From Chryseobacterium jejuense (GTDB lineage: Bacteria; Bacteroidota; Bacteroidia; Flavobacteriales; Weeksellaceae), in NCBI RefSeq assembly GCF_017877355.1, contig NZ_JAGIPR010000015.1, positions 62,001 to 126,000 of the forward strand: 64,000 bases of DNA, in the 5' to 3' direction. Position 1 is the stretch's first letter; every line of letters begins with the position of its first letter. Of the stretch, positions 8,905 through 18,365 are shown one piece after another. The notes under the pieces are model-generated. The model did no database searches, was not told the origin of the DNA, and was given only the letters and a program-made list of their open reading frames with translations. Both the position numbers and the translations under genes were made by a program.

Positions 8905-9738
8905 TTACTTCAGTTTTACCTTCTCAATCTGGTAACGAAGATTTAGACCTGCTTTTAAGAAGGAATACTGCATCGGTTTTGATTCTTTATAATATTTATT
9001 GATAAAGATCTGCATAGCACCATAGAAACGGTTCAGATAAACATCATTTTTCACTGTACTTTCTCCTTTGTGGTGAAGAAGAGAAGCCTGGCCATAATAA
9101 TAATTTTTATACCCGTTTCTTATTAAAGTATAACAAAGATCAATATCCTCACCGTACATAAAATAGGCTTCATCCAATCCACCTACCTTTTCATAAACCC
9201 CTTTCTTTAAAAGTAAAAATGCACCTGTCATTACTTCCACTTCAGCTACAGCATCTTCTTCAAGATCATTCCTGTAATAAGACTTGGAGTTATTTTTTTT
9301 AAAATTGGTGAACAGTTTTTCAAAAGAATTGAACATATCCGGCACCGAACGTTTGCTTTCCGGCAGGAAATGTCCTTCTGCATCGTGCATCCGTATTCCA
9401 AGGCATCCGAAATCCGGCTGTTTATCCGAAAAATCTAAAAGGTCCTTCATATAAAAACCTTCAAACTCTGTGTCAGGATTTAAAAGCAATACATACTCTC
9501 CTTTTGCAACTTGTATTGCCTGATTATTAGCCTTTGAAAAACCTCCGTTAATTTCCGAAGGAATAAAATGTATTTCAGGAAACTCTGAGATAAGCTCCCG
9601 CCATGAGCTATCTGTAGAAGCGTTGTCTATCACAATCACCTCATATACTACTTCTCTTACATATTTCTGAATAGATAAAAGGCAATTTCTGAGTAATTGG
9701 GTAACATTGTAATTAACAATAATAATAGACAGCTTCAT
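8905..9738 (-). CDS. Glycosyltransferase family 2
   Basis: A GT-A fold glycosyltransferase of 277 residues. MKLSIIIVNYNV at the N-terminus, DNASTDSS, LLLNPDTEF (the DxD-like sugar-nucleotide/metal site) and YFMYGEDIDLCYTLIRNG (catalytic ED block) are the standard motifs of the rhamnosyltransferase-like GT2 branch. Likely a cytoplasmic or membrane-associated enzyme adding a sugar to a surface polysaccharide; donor and acceptor are not predictable. ATG 9738 is chosen; a longer frame begins inside recR. The start lies one base after the recR stop, so the two genes are cotranscribed and possibly coupled. Confidence 0.92.
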   Translation of the reverse strand: MKLSIIIVNYNVTQLLRNCLLSIQKYVREVVYEVIVIDNASTDSSWRELISEFPEIHFIPSEINGGFSKANNQAIQVAKGEYVLLLNPDTEFEGFYMKDLLDFSDKQPDFGCLGIRMHDAEGHFLPESKRSVPDMFNSFEKLFTNFKKNNSKSYYRNDLEEDAVAEVEVMTGAFLLLKKGVYEKVGGLDEAYFMYGEDIDLCYTLIRNGYKNYYYGQASLLHHKGESTVKNDVYLNRFYGAMQIFINKYYKESKPMQYSFLKAGLNLRYQIEKVKLK

Positions 9739-9739
9739 A

Positions 9740-10351
9740 TTAATCCTTTTCGTTGTAGGGTAACCTGTTGATAATAGATCTTCCGAGTGAAATTTCATCT
9801 GCATATTCCAATTCATCTCCTACTGAGATTCCTCTTGCAATGCTTGAAAAATTCACGTTAAAGTTTTTAAACTTTTTGTAGATATAATAGGCTGTGGTAT
9901 CCCCTTCCATGGTAGCACTCAACGCGAAGATAAATTCTTTTACCTTCCCTTCATTCAGTTTTCTTTCAATACTTGGAATATTCAGCTGGCTTGGACCTAC
10001 TCCTTCCATCGGAGAAATTTTACCTCCTAGAATCAGGTATTTCCCACCATATTTTCCTGTATTTTCAATGGCAATCACATCCCGTACGTCTTCAACAATA
10101 CAAATCAGCTCACCGCTTCTTTTCTCATTGCCGCAGATGTCACATATGTCAAAATCAGAAAAATTATGACACTCTTTACAGTATTTTATTTCATTGACAA
10201 GATTAATCAGGGAATTTCCAAGGCTCACCGCTCTGGAATTGGGCTGCTTTAATAAATGTAATGCTAATCTCAAAGCTGTTTTTCTTCCGATTCCAGGCAA
10301 CCCTGAAATTTCATCAACTGCTTTTGCCAACACTTTACTTGGGTAATCCAT
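9740..10351 (-). CDS. recR: Recombination protein RecR
   Basis: A 203-residue RecR of normal length. It has an N-terminal helix-hairpin-helix (EISGLPGIGRKTALRLALHLL), the C4 zinc finger (CKEC...CDIC, about residues 53-70), a Toprim domain (CIVEDVRDVIAIENTGKYGG and GGKISPMEGVGP) and a C-terminal Walker-B-like tail. RecR works with RecF/RecO to load RecA on gapped DNA. The start MDYPSKVLAKAVDE at 10351 is preferred over an upstream in-frame start 18 bases earlier. Confidence 0.96.
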   Translation of the reverse strand: MDYPSKVLAKAVDEISGLPGIGRKTALRLALHLLKQPNSRAVSLGNSLINLVNEIKYCKECHNFSDFDICDICGNEKRSGELICIVEDVRDVIAIENTGKYGGKYLILGGKISPMEGVGPSQLNIPSIERKLNEGKVKEFIFALSATMEGDTTAYYIYKKFKNFNVNFSSIARGISVGDELEYADEISLGRSIINRLPYNEKD

Positions 10352-10713
10352 AGGTACAAAAATAAGCATTATTTGAGGAAAATGATCTATCCGGAAGGGG
10401 AGTTTTTGACGTATTGAAAAGGAACACTCAATGTCAATTCGCTACGCTTATCAATCTTAGTAACCAATGATCATCCATTATTCACCAGCAAAGCAAAATT
10501 CACTATTGACATGTAAAACCTAGGTTACCTGTTGTTTTTACTGTTCCCATCTATTATCTATTCGTCTATCATCATTTCTACATCTCTTCTTCCCAACTCC
10601 CACAATGTCTCATTTCGATATTTTAATTCCCTATTCTATCCCCATACTCCATAACTATAAAAAAACCGTTATATTTGCGGCTCAAATTAAATATGAAAAA
10701 AATAAACTAACAC
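10352..10713. other. Intergenic region with a dispersed-repeat copy
   Basis: About 360 bases between divergent genes. It contains the inverted dispersed-repeat copy at 10473-10510. Near its right end TATATTTG (10670-10677) is a good -7 box for the following gene, without an obvious -33 box. No coding frame of note. Confidence 0.55.
10473..10510 (-). repeat. Dispersed intergenic repeat, copy 3
   Basis: AAGCAAAATTCACTATTGAC together with the preceding ATCCATTATTCACCAGC. The reverse complement matches copies 1 and 2 (TGAATTTTGCTTTGC). Confidence 0.5.
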
Positions 10714-11319
10714 ATGGTACTTAACAACCTAAATTATCCACTGGATTTCAAGTTTAAAATTTCGACATTAGCCAGTGACTTCAATATTACTGACAAAAAT
10801 GGGAATTACGTAGCATACGTACGTCAGAAAATGTTCAAACTTAAAGAAGATGTTATTGTTTTCAATGATGAAAGTAAATCAAAAGAACTTTTCAGAATCA
10901 GAGCCAATAAATGGATTGATTTTAATGCCTCTTATTCTTTAAACGATATTGTAGACAACAAAAACTATGGTAGATTAGCAAGAAAAGGGATGCGTTCTCT
11001 TTGGAAATCAAGCTATGATATCCTGGATGCTAACGACCAGCCTAAGTTCAAGGTACAGGAAGACAATGCATGGGTAAGATTCTGGGACAGCTTTGTAGGA
11101 GAACTTCCTATCATCGGAATGTTTACAGGATATTTCCTTAACCCATCTTATACTGTTACCGGGATTGATGGAAAAGCATACTTCAAACTAAAAAAAATGC
11201 CTTCATTCTTTGGAAGAAGATTCCAATTAGACAGATTGATCGATATTGATGATGAGGAAGAAAGTTTAGTAATTCTTTCCTTATTAATGATGACCCTTCT
11301 TGAAAGAGCAAGAGGCTAA
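10714..11319 (+). CDS. LURP-one-related (tubby-like fold) family protein
   Basis: A 201-residue protein without signal peptide. The order of elements (FKISTLASDFNITDKNGNYVAYVRQKMFKLKEDVIVFND, FRIRANKW, SYDILDANDQPKFKV, YTVTGIDGKAYFKLKKMPSFFGRRFQL) is that of LURP-one-related proteins, which fold as a tubby-like beta-barrel around a central helix. In bacteria their function is unknown; related eukaryotic proteins bind membrane phospholipids. The C-terminal 25 residues are hydrophobic (ESLVILSLLMMTLLERA). The next gene starts 20 bases downstream and is probably cotranscribed. Confidence 0.72.
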   Translation: MVLNNLNYPLDFKFKISTLASDFNITDKNGNYVAYVRQKMFKLKEDVIVFNDESKSKELFRIRANKWIDFNASYSLNDIVDNKNYGRLARKGMRSLWKSSYDILDANDQPKFKVQEDNAWVRFWDSFVGELPIIGMFTGYFLNPSYTVTGIDGKAYFKLKKMPSFFGRRFQLDRLIDIDDEEESLVILSLLMMTLLERARG

Positions 11320-11339
11320 AATTTCAAAACCACAACCCC

Positions 11340-11831
11340 ATGAAATACCTAATCATTTTATTTTCTGCATTTCTTTTAGTTGCCTGTAAAAAGGACAAAG
11401 AAACAGTGTCTGCAAACGCTACCACTGATTCATCAAGCATTGCTAAAGATTCTGCTACAGCTAGTATTCCTTCCGGAAAAATTCAGATTGAAACCATTTC
11501 ATTCCCTGAAGAAATCAAAGAATGTTCATGTTATTTTGCAAGAAACAAGACTGATTTTGAAGCTGAAAAATACATCTATGCAGACGATGCCGGAAAAACA
11601 GCGTATATGAACCTGGATGGTAAAAGACTCGCTATGAACCTGATCTCTTCAAGTGATATGGAAATAGATGAAGAATTGACTAAGGAAATAGAAAATAATG
11701 ATTACAAAATCTCTGTAAAAGGTAAAAAGATTAAAGGTGAAGAAGCCCTACTCTTTGAAGGTACCCTAACGATTGAAAAACCGGACGGCAGTGTTATTAC
11801 AACACCAATCTATGGAGAATGTGGATGTTAA
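11340..11831 (+). CDS. Hypothetical lipoprotein
   Basis: A 163-residue protein with a clear lipoprotein signal: MKYLIILFSAFLLVACKKDKE, lipobox LVAC with Cys16. A Ser/Thr/Ala linker (residues 20-45) leads to a small domain containing ECSCYFARNKTDFEAEKYIYADDAG and ending ITTPIYGECGC. The two Cys-x-Cys pairs (ECSC and ECGC) could form disulfides or bind metal. No family that I can name with confidence. Likely cotranscribed with the upstream gene. Confidence 0.8.
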   Translation: MKYLIILFSAFLLVACKKDKETVSANATTDSSSIAKDSATASIPSGKIQIETISFPEEIKECSCYFARNKTDFEAEKYIYADDAGKTAYMNLDGKRLAMNLISSSDMEIDEELTKEIENNDYKISVKGKKIKGEEALLFEGTLTIEKPDGSVITTPIYGECGC

Positions 11832-11889
11832 CAACAAAAAATGAATAGGCTTATTGAAAAATATGCTTATTCATTCTTTTATAACACAT

Positions 11890-11925
11890 AAAAATGCTTC
11901 TGTATTCTACGGAAGCATTTTTTAT
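11890..11925 (+). terminator. Terminator after the lipoprotein gene
   Basis: AAAATGCTTC (11891-11900) pairs with GAAGCATTTT (11912-11921) and is followed by T-rich sequence. A second, weaker stem (GAATAGGC/GCTTATTC) lies just upstream at about 11843-11874. Confidence 0.75.
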
Positions 11926-11953
11926 TTTGTAAATTTGAGAAAAATAAATTTCA

Positions 11954-13396
11954 ATGGCATTATCTAACATAGAGCCGCAAATAATCTGGAAAAATTTCTC
12001 CAAATTAAATGCAGTTCCAAGACCATCTAAAAAAGAGGAAAAAGTAATTGCTTTCATCAAAGGATTTGGTGAAGACCTGGGCTTAGAAACTACTGTAGAT
12101 GAAGTAGGAAACGTAATTATTAAAAAACCTGCCACTGCAGGAATGGAAAACCGTAAATCTATTGTACTTCAGTCGCATTTGGATATGGTTTGCCAGAAAA
12201 ACAATGACGTTAATTTCGATTTTGAGACAGAAGGAATCAAAATGGAAATTGATGGGGATTGGGTAAAAGCAAAAGGAACTACTTTAGGTGCTGATAACGG
12301 TTTAGGAGTGGCTACCATTATGTCTATCCTTGAAAGTTCAGATATTCCACACCCTGCATTGGAAGCTTTATTTACTATTGATGAAGAAACAGGAATGACA
12401 GGGGCTATTGGTTTAAAACCTGGACAGCTTACCGGAGAAATCCTATTAAACCTTGATACGGAAGAGGATGATGAAATTGACATAGGTTGTGCCGGAGGTG
12501 TTGACGTTACCATCACTCAGACCTATGCACAAGAAGCTCCAAAAGGGCAGACTGTAAGAATTGAAGTGAAAGGATTACAGGGGGGACACTCAGGAATGGA
12601 TATCCATAAAGGTTTCGGAAACGCAAATATTATTCTGGGAAGACTTCTTTACAAAGGATTAGAAAAGCAAAATCTTGAACTGATCTCTATTGATGGTGGT
12701 GGATTAAGAAATGCTATCCCAAGAGAAGGTGTTGCTATGATCTCTGTAAGAAATGCTCAGGAGTTCATCGAAGAAGTTACTGTTCTTAAGAAAGAAATTT
12801 TAGAAGAATTTGCATCTGTAGAAGCAGGTCTTCAGATCAATATTGAAAACTCTACTTCTTCTGACAAAGCGATCTCAGAAGCAGATTCTAAAAAAGTAAT
12901 CCTTACTTTAAAGGCTCTTCACAACGGAGTTTACAGAATGAGTCCTGATGTAGCAGACCTTGTGGAAGCTTCTAATAACGTGGCAAGAGTTGAATTAAAA
13001 GGCGGAGAATTAAAAATCCTTAACCTTACAAGATCTTCAGTAGACTCTTCTAAATATTCTACAGCAGAACAGTTGAAGTCTGTAGCAGAATTGGCTGGAA
13101 TGAATGTAGTATTCAGCGGTTCATATCCAGGATGGAAACCAAGACCAGGATCTGAAATCGTACAGATCATGGAAAAGATCTACACCGAGAAATTCAATGA
13201 AAAACCTCACGTAGTAGCTTGTCACGCTGGATTAGAATGTGGTATCATCGGAGCTAACTATCCTGAAATGGAAATGGTAAGTTTCGGCCCCACTATCAGA
13301 GGGGCACACTCTCCTGATGAGAAAGCGAACATTCCATCAGCTCAGAAGTTCTGGAGCTTCCTGAAAGATATTTTAGCGAATATTCCTCAGAAATAA
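11954..13396 (+). CDS. pepD: Aminoacyl-histidine dipeptidase PepD (M20 family)
   Basis: A 480-residue cytosolic zinc dipeptidase of the M20C type (cytosol non-specific dipeptidase). Metal and catalytic motifs are all present: SHLDMVCQ (His and catalytic Asp), GADNGLGV (bridging Asp), DEETGMTGA (catalytic Glu pair), LDTEEDDE and the C-terminal GAHSPDEKANIPS histidine. The large lid domain (about residues 190-380) carries GGHSGMDIHKG. The family cleaves Xaa-His and many other dipeptides. TAAATTTG at 11930-11937 is a good -7 box only 17 bases before the ATG, so the leader is very short. The next gene follows after 10 bases. Confidence 0.95.
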   Translation: MALSNIEPQIIWKNFSKLNAVPRPSKKEEKVIAFIKGFGEDLGLETTVDEVGNVIIKKPATAGMENRKSIVLQSHLDMVCQKNNDVNFDFETEGIKMEIDGDWVKAKGTTLGADNGLGVATIMSILESSDIPHPALEALFTIDEETGMTGAIGLKPGQLTGEILLNLDTEEDDEIDIGCAGGVDVTITQTYAQEAPKGQTVRIEVKGLQGGHSGMDIHKGFGNANIILGRLLYKGLEKQNLELISIDGGGLRNAIPREGVAMISVRNAQEFIEEVTVLKKEILEEFASVEAGLQINIENSTSSDKAISEADSKKVILTLKALHNGVYRMSPDVADLVEASNNVARVELKGGELKILNLTRSSVDSSKYSTAEQLKSVAELAGMNVVFSGSYPGWKPRPGSEIVQIMEKIYTEKFNEKPHVVACHAGLECGIIGANYPEMEMVSFGPTIRGAHSPDEKANIPSAQKFWSFLKDILANIPQK

Positions 13397-13406
13397 ATCA
13401 AAAGTC

Positions 13407-13829
13407 ATGATTGGTACCTGGAAAGGAAAATATAAGTATAACCTCAAGCAAAACTCAAAATTCAACAATAAGGATGTTCAATTTCTTTTGGAGATCACAG
13501 AGTTTGACGGTGAAAGATTTATAGGAACTGTACAGGATGATGACCCTGAATTTGGAACCAAAGGACAAGGAATTATTGAGGGAAAACTTAATGGAGATCA
13601 TATAGAATTCATTAAACAAATGCCGGTAAGAACCATGCTGCTTAAGAATGGAAAAAAGATAGAAGCTAAAAACAAAAAGCACCACCCTATCTATTACACT
13701 GGTACTTCCAACATGAAGGATTCTTTTTCCGGACAGTGGAAAATTAAAGCAGGAATCAGTTTTACCAATATGCTTTTATATATTTCCTTTGGCACAAAAG
13801 GTACATGGGAAATAACCAAAATAAAATAA
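13407..13829 (+). CDS. Hypothetical protein
   Basis: A 140-residue protein without signal peptide or membrane segment, starting 10 bases after pepD and so probably in its operon. It opens GTWKGKYKY and shows alternating beta-strand-like segments (FLLEITEFDGERFIGTVQDDDPEFGTKGQGIIEGKL, GTWEITKIK), suggesting a lipocalin-like small beta-barrel. Basic overall. I do not recognise a named family. Confidence 0.75.
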   Translation: MIGTWKGKYKYNLKQNSKFNNKDVQFLLEITEFDGERFIGTVQDDDPEFGTKGQGIIEGKLNGDHIEFIKQMPVRTMLLKNGKKIEAKNKKHHPIYYTGTSNMKDSFSGQWKIKAGISFTNMLLYISFGTKGTWEITKIK

Positions 13830-13850
13830 TAAAGCATAAAATGCTATATC

Positions 13851-13883
13851 AATATCCAAAGTCTTAGATTTTGGATATTTTTA
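13851..13883 (+). terminator. Terminator of the pepD operon
   Basis: AATATCCAAA pairs with TTTGGATATT around a 9-base loop, followed by T-rich sequence. Confidence 0.75.
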
Positions 13884-14038
13884 ATTTTAATTTAAACCAT
13901 TAAGGTATTTTAAGCAGTTAAGATTATTAAGAATCCACAAGCGGATTGAAAAGTATCCCGCTCAAAAATATCCCGGATATTTTCTTAACTTTCCTTAATC
14001 ACTTAAAATATCTTAATGGTTCCCAAAACCATTTAAAT

Positions 14039-14620
14039 ATGAAAAATATTACAGTATTCTGCGGCTCAAGTTTCGGGTCGGATAAGATTTATGAAGAACA
14101 GGCATTTTTGCTTGGCCAGGCTTTAGCAAAACAAGGTATACAGCTTATTTATGGTGGTTCTGAAACAGGTTTAATGGGAACAATAGCCAACGGAGCATTA
14201 AGTGAAAATGGAAAAGTAACCGGTGTTCTTCCCCAATTTTTAAAATCTAAGGAAATTGCCCATAAAAACTTAACAGAGCTTATCCTTGTGGAAACCATGC
14301 ACGAGAGAAAAACCAGAATGAATGATCTTTGTGATGGTGTCATCGTTCTTCCTGGCGGTTATGGAACTTTGGAAGAATTCTTCGAAATGATTACATGGGC
14401 ACAGCTTGGTCTTCACAAAAAGCCTATTGGTATCTTGAATATTGACGGATTCTACAATGACCTGATTAATTTGGTTGAAAATATGGTAAATAAAGGTTTT
14501 TTAAAGGCTGTAAACCGAGACATGCTTCTCATCAGTGACAATATAGATGAACTTCTGGAAAAAATGAGAAATTATAAAGCTCCTACTGTTGGAAAGTGGA
14601 TTTCTAAAGAGGAAGTTTAA
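14039..14620 (+). CDS. LOG family protein (Rossmann-fold phosphoribohydrolase)
   Basis: A 193-residue lysine-decarboxylase-like/LOG protein. The family motif PGGYGTLEEFFE and the preceding ETMHERKTRMNDL are intact; these form the nucleotide-binding and catalytic site of enzymes that release adenine-type bases from nucleoside 5'-monophosphates (cytokinin riboside monophosphate phosphoribohydrolase in plants and some bacteria). The bacterial role is probably nucleotide salvage or housekeeping. An upstream in-frame extension to 13946 is rejected because MKNITVFCGSSFGSD is the conserved N-terminus. Confidence 0.9.
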   Translation: MKNITVFCGSSFGSDKIYEEQAFLLGQALAKQGIQLIYGGSETGLMGTIANGALSENGKVTGVLPQFLKSKEIAHKNLTELILVETMHERKTRMNDLCDGVIVLPGGYGTLEEFFEMITWAQLGLHKKPIGILNIDGFYNDLINLVENMVNKGFLKAVNRDMLLISDNIDELLEKMRNYKAPTVGKWISKEEV

Positions 14621-14625
14621 TTATA

Positions 14626-14662
14626 CAAAGAAGGAATATTTTTAGAGTATTCCTTCTTTTTA
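14626..14662 (+). terminator. Terminator of the LOG gene
   Basis: AAAGAAGGAATA pairs with TATTCCTTCTTT around a 9-base loop and continues into a T run. Confidence 0.8.
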
Positions 14663-14740
14663 TATATCTATCATCATTTCTTAGACATAGTTTAGTATTT
14701 TTGTAATTAAAATTTTATCACTATCAAAAGAAATAATGCC

Positions 14741-16891
14741 ATGAAAAATGTATTTCTAACAGGCTGCCTATTTTTAAGCCAGATCGGTTTCGCACAATAT
14801 AGTTACCCAAAAACGCCAGAGAAACCTGTAACGGATGATTATTTTGGAACAAAGATTACCGACAATTATCAATGGCTGGAAGACCTGAAAAGCCCTGATG
14901 TACAAACATGGTTTAAGGCCGAGTCAGACTACAGCCATATTATTATTGATAAAATCCCTAATCGTGAGACCCTTTATAATCGTATGAAGCAGGTTCAGGA
15001 AATGGGAGGTGACTCGTACAGCTATGCGAAACAAAGGGAAAATTTTTATTTCTATCTTAAAACAAAAAAGAACGAGAAGCTTTCCAAGCTGTATACCAGA
15101 GATATTTCTACGGGAAAAGAAACATTGATATTTGATCCCGAAACGTATAAAAAGAATGCTCAGATCACTAATTTCTCAATAGATTCCAAAGGCAATAAAA
15201 TAGCGTTACTATTTTCGCAATCCGGTGGTGAAATTTGTGAGCTTAAGGTTTTAAACTTACAAACAAAACAAATACTTGACGATACACTGAGTCCTATCTG
15301 GAGTGAGTTCAACTTTGAGTTTACCCCGGATGACCAATCTATTATTTACACCAAGATGAGTACCGGAGATCCCAACAGCAATATGCTTCTGAAAGAAATG
15401 AAAGCAATGCTGCACAAGCTGGGAACCCATTCTGATCAGGATATTGTACTGGCATCAAGAGAGGCAAATCCGGAAATCAATATGCTAACGGAGCAATTTC
15501 CAATGATTGAGTTTTCTGAAGATTATCAATACATTTTCCTTAATATAGGTTCTACCAAATCGGAAAGTCCTCAATTCTATGCTCCTTATTCTGCTTTAAA
15601 GGATAAAAAAATCACATGGAAACAGATTGTAAAAGCTTCAGACGATATTACTCAAACCTTTATTAAAGGAGATCAATTATTTTTCCTTAGTCACAAAAAT
15701 GCACCGAATTACAAAATAGGACTTACGAGCCTGTCAAACCCTGACTTTGATAATGCTAAAATTATCGTTCCGGAGGGTAATGCCGTAATCAAGTCAATCC
15801 ACAATTCTAAAAATTATTTATTCTATGCTTTAAACAATGGTATTACTCAGGATAAATATCAAATTGACCTTAAAACATTAGCTATAAAAAAGGTACCGTT
15901 ACCTAACGGAGTCAATACTTCCGCTCCCCTTAACTCCCGTGAAAATGATCATCTACAGTGCAATAACAGCAACTGGCTTACCCCGAATACATTCTATGAA
16001 TATACTCCTCAGGATGGGAAAGTTATTAAAAGTAAATATTTCAATGGGCACAGCAAATACCCGGATTATAATGCATCCTATGAAGTAAAAGAAGTGGAAG
16101 TAAAAAGCCATGATGGTGCTATGGTTCCTCTTTCTGTTATCTATCCTAAAAACATGAAAATGGATGGTAGTACACCTGCTTACATCACCGGATATGGCGG
16201 TTATGGGATCTCTTCTACTCCACGCTTTTCAAATAGGTTGTCTGTACTGCTTGAGCAAGGTGTAGTTGTTGCTATCGCCCATGTGAGAGGAGGTGGAGAA
16301 AAAGGTGAAAACTGGCATAAAGACGGAATGAAAGCTAAAAAACCTAATACATGGAAAGATTTCATTGCCTGTTCAGAATATCTTGTTGACCAAAAATATA
16401 CTTCTCCTTCAAAATTAATTGGTAACGGAGTAAGTATGGGAGGTGTTCTTATTGGAAGAGCCATTACAGAAAGACCGGATTTATTTGCCGTTGCTATTGC
16501 TGAAGTAGGAATGACTAATGTTCTTCGTTCTCAAAACTCAGCCAATGGAGCTAATCAGATTCCGGAAGTAGGAAGTCTAAAAAATGCTGAGGATACTAAA
16601 TATCTTATTGAAATGGATGCACAAAGCAAGGTTAAAAAAGGAGTGAAATATCCTGCAGTGATTGTCCGTACTGGAATGAATGACTCACGAATTACCCCAT
16701 GGGAACCAGCAAAATTTGCAGCAACACTACAAAACAGTACAGCATCTGATAAACCTGTTTTATTGTATGTCAATTACGAAAACGGTCATTTTACGAGTGA
16801 CCTGGATGTAGTCTTCAAAGAATATTCTGATATTTTCGCTTTTGCATTATGGCAGGTAGGACACCCGAAGTTTCAGCCGGCAAAGAAATAA
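14741..16891 (+). CDS. Prolyl oligopeptidase family serine peptidase (S9A), secreted
   Basis: A 716-residue protein with a signal peptide (MKNVFLTGCLFLSQIGFAQ), so periplasmic, as is usual for flavobacterial S9A enzymes. The N-terminal seven-bladed propeller (about residues 70-430) is followed by an alpha/beta-hydrolase domain. That domain has YGGYGIS, HVRGGGEKGENWHKDG, the nucleophile elbow GNGVSMGG (Ser near 568), NDSRITPWEPAKFAA (Asp) and YENGHFTSD (His). The enzyme cleaves short peptides after proline. TATTTTTG at 14696-14703 is a probable -7 box. Monocistronic. Confidence 0.93.
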   Translation: MKNVFLTGCLFLSQIGFAQYSYPKTPEKPVTDDYFGTKITDNYQWLEDLKSPDVQTWFKAESDYSHIIIDKIPNRETLYNRMKQVQEMGGDSYSYAKQRENFYFYLKTKKNEKLSKLYTRDISTGKETLIFDPETYKKNAQITNFSIDSKGNKIALLFSQSGGEICELKVLNLQTKQILDDTLSPIWSEFNFEFTPDDQSIIYTKMSTGDPNSNMLLKEMKAMLHKLGTHSDQDIVLASREANPEINMLTEQFPMIEFSEDYQYIFLNIGSTKSESPQFYAPYSALKDKKITWKQIVKASDDITQTFIKGDQLFFLSHKNAPNYKIGLTSLSNPDFDNAKIIVPEGNAVIKSIHNSKNYLFYALNNGITQDKYQIDLKTLAIKKVPLPNGVNTSAPLNSRENDHLQCNNSNWLTPNTFYEYTPQDGKVIKSKYFNGHSKYPDYNASYEVKEVEVKSHDGAMVPLSVIYPKNMKMDGSTPAYITGYGGYGISSTPRFSNRLSVLLEQGVVVAIAHVRGGGEKGENWHKDGMKAKKPNTWKDFIACSEYLVDQKYTSPSKLIGNGVSMGGVLIGRAITERPDLFAVAIAEVGMTNVLRSQNSANGANQIPEVGSLKNAEDTKYLIEMDAQSKVKKGVKYPAVIVRTGMNDSRITPWEPAKFAATLQNSTASDKPVLLYVNYENGHFTSDLDVVFKEYSDIFAFALWQVGHPKFQPAKK

Positions 16892-16912
16892 AAGTAAAAA
16901 ATTCATAAAAAC

Positions 16913-16944
16913 AAAAACCCGTCCGGAAAACTCGAACGGGTTTC
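16913..16944. terminator. Bidirectional terminator between convergent genes
   Basis: AAACCCGTCCG and CGAACGGGTTT form the stem, with an A run on the left and T-rich sequence on the right, so it can serve both the peptidase gene and the ferredoxin gene. Confidence 0.75.
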
Positions 16945-16967
16945 TTATTAAGATTAAAAAATATTTT

Positions 16968-17297
16968 CTAAGGATAAGGAGCAATTTCCACTTCAAGCCC
17001 TTCCATAGCATCTGCAATATGCAACTGGCATCCTAATCGGCTGTTGTCTTTCACGTGGAAAGCTTCAGCAAGCATGGCATCTTCTTCATCTCCCATAGGT
17101 TCCAGACCAGGATCATTGATTACATAAACCTGGCATGAAGCACACATCGCCATTCCGCCGCATACACCAATAGTACCTTCTTCAGCCAATTCATAAGAAC
17201 GGATAATTTCCATTAAGTTCATGGACATATCCGTTGGAGCAATAACATCGTGGGTTACACCTTCTCTGTCGGTGATTTTAATATTAATATCTGACAT
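16968..17297 (-). CDS. 2Fe-2S ferredoxin, adrenodoxin type
   Basis: A 109-residue cytosolic ferredoxin. Cluster ligands are in the standard C-x5-C-x2-C arrangement within CGGMAMCASC (first Cys just before GG), and the fourth is in RLGCQLH. DPGLEPMGDEEDAMLAEAFHVKDNSRLGCQL is characteristic of vertebrate/adrenodoxin-type ferredoxins. It starts 12 bases after the stop of the ferredoxin-NADP reductase gene, which is the obvious electron donor. Confidence 0.92.
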   Translation of the reverse strand: MSDINIKITDREGVTHDVIAPTDMSMNLMEIIRSYELAEEGTIGVCGGMAMCASCQVYVINDPGLEPMGDEEDAMLAEAFHVKDNSRLGCQLHIADAMEGLEVEIAPYP

Positions 17298-17309
17298 AAT
17301 TCTGCAAAA

Positions 17310-18365
17310 TTAGTCAATTTTTTTCACAACAGCCTTCTCTGCTTCTTTACGGCTTCCGTCAAATCCGTCTACTCCACTTACGGTAGTATATTTTAATACG
17401 AATTTTTTACCAGGATTCAGTCTGTTATAAACACTCTGACACATTAAAGTAGCCTCGTGGAAACCACAAAGGATCAGCTTCAATTTACCAGGATACGTAT
17501 TGATATCTCCGATTGCATAAATACCATCAATGTTAGTCTGATAATCAAGAGCGTTGTTTACCACAATCGCATTCTTCTCAATATTTAATCCCCAGTTTCC
17601 GATCTCTCCTAATTTTGGAGTCAATCCGAATAATGGGATAAAGTAATCTGTTTCAATTTCAAAAGCATCCTCACCATCTTTCTGTACAGTGATTGCTTCT
17701 ACTTTTCCGTCACCTCTGATACCGGTAACTTCAGCAGGAGTAATTAATTTAATTTTCCCTTCGTTTTTCAGATCCTGAACTTTTTCTACAGAATCCAAAG
17801 CTCCTCTGAACTCATTTCTTCTGTGAATCAAAGTTACTTCGCTTGCTACGTTGGAAAGGAAGATACTCCAGTCAAGGGCAGAATCTCCACCTCCGGCAAT
17901 TACTACTTTTTTATTTCTGAAGTGTTCAGGTTCTTTAACGAAATATTCCAGTCCTTTTTCTTCATAATCAGCTACATTTTCGAAAGTAGGTTTTCTTGGT
18001 TCAAAAGTTCCCAATCCACCCGCAATAGCAATAGCTTTACATCTGTGAACTGTTCCTTTGTTGGTAATCACTTCAAACCACTCATCATCAACTTTTGTAT
18101 AAGAAACAGCGGTTTCACCTAAAGTGAATCCAGGTTGAAACTGCTTGATCTGCTCCATCAAATTATCCACTAATTCTCCAGCATTCACTGAAGGATACCC
18201 CGGAATATCAAAAATAGGTTTCTTAGGATAAAGTTCAGCCAATTGCCCTCCCGGTTGTGGAAGTGCATCAATAATATGGCACTTCATTTTTAAAAGACCC
18301 GCTTCAAAAACTGCAAAAAGTCCTGTAGGTCCTGCCCCTATGATCAATATATCAGTGGTTATCAT
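17310..18365 (-). CDS. Ferredoxin-NADP reductase (thioredoxin-reductase-like)
   Basis: A 351-residue FAD/NADPH enzyme. The FAD-binding GAGPTGLFAVFEAG lies at the N-terminus, ALPQPGGQLAELYPKKPIFDIPGYP follows, the NADPH-binding GGGDSALDWS is near residue 160 and the C-terminal FAD motif YAIGDINTYPGKLKLILCGFHEA near residue 280. There is no CxxC redox pair, which separates it from thioredoxin reductase and fits the YumC-type FNR. It reduces ferredoxin with NADPH (or the reverse). TAAATTTG on the minus strand (18398-18405) is a good -7 box. It forms a two-gene operon with the ferredoxin. Confidence 0.93.
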   Translation of the reverse strand: MITTDILIIGAGPTGLFAVFEAGLLKMKCHIIDALPQPGGQLAELYPKKPIFDIPGYPSVNAGELVDNLMEQIKQFQPGFTLGETAVSYTKVDDEWFEVITNKGTVHRCKAIAIAGGLGTFEPRKPTFENVADYEEKGLEYFVKEPEHFRNKKVVIAGGGDSALDWSIFLSNVASEVTLIHRRNEFRGALDSVEKVQDLKNEGKIKLITPAEVTGIRGDGKVEAITVQKDGEDAFEIETDYFIPLFGLTPKLGEIGNWGLNIEKNAIVVNNALDYQTNIDGIYAIGDINTYPGKLKLILCGFHEATLMCQSVYNRLNPGKKFVLKYTTVSGVDGFDGSRKEAEKAVVKKID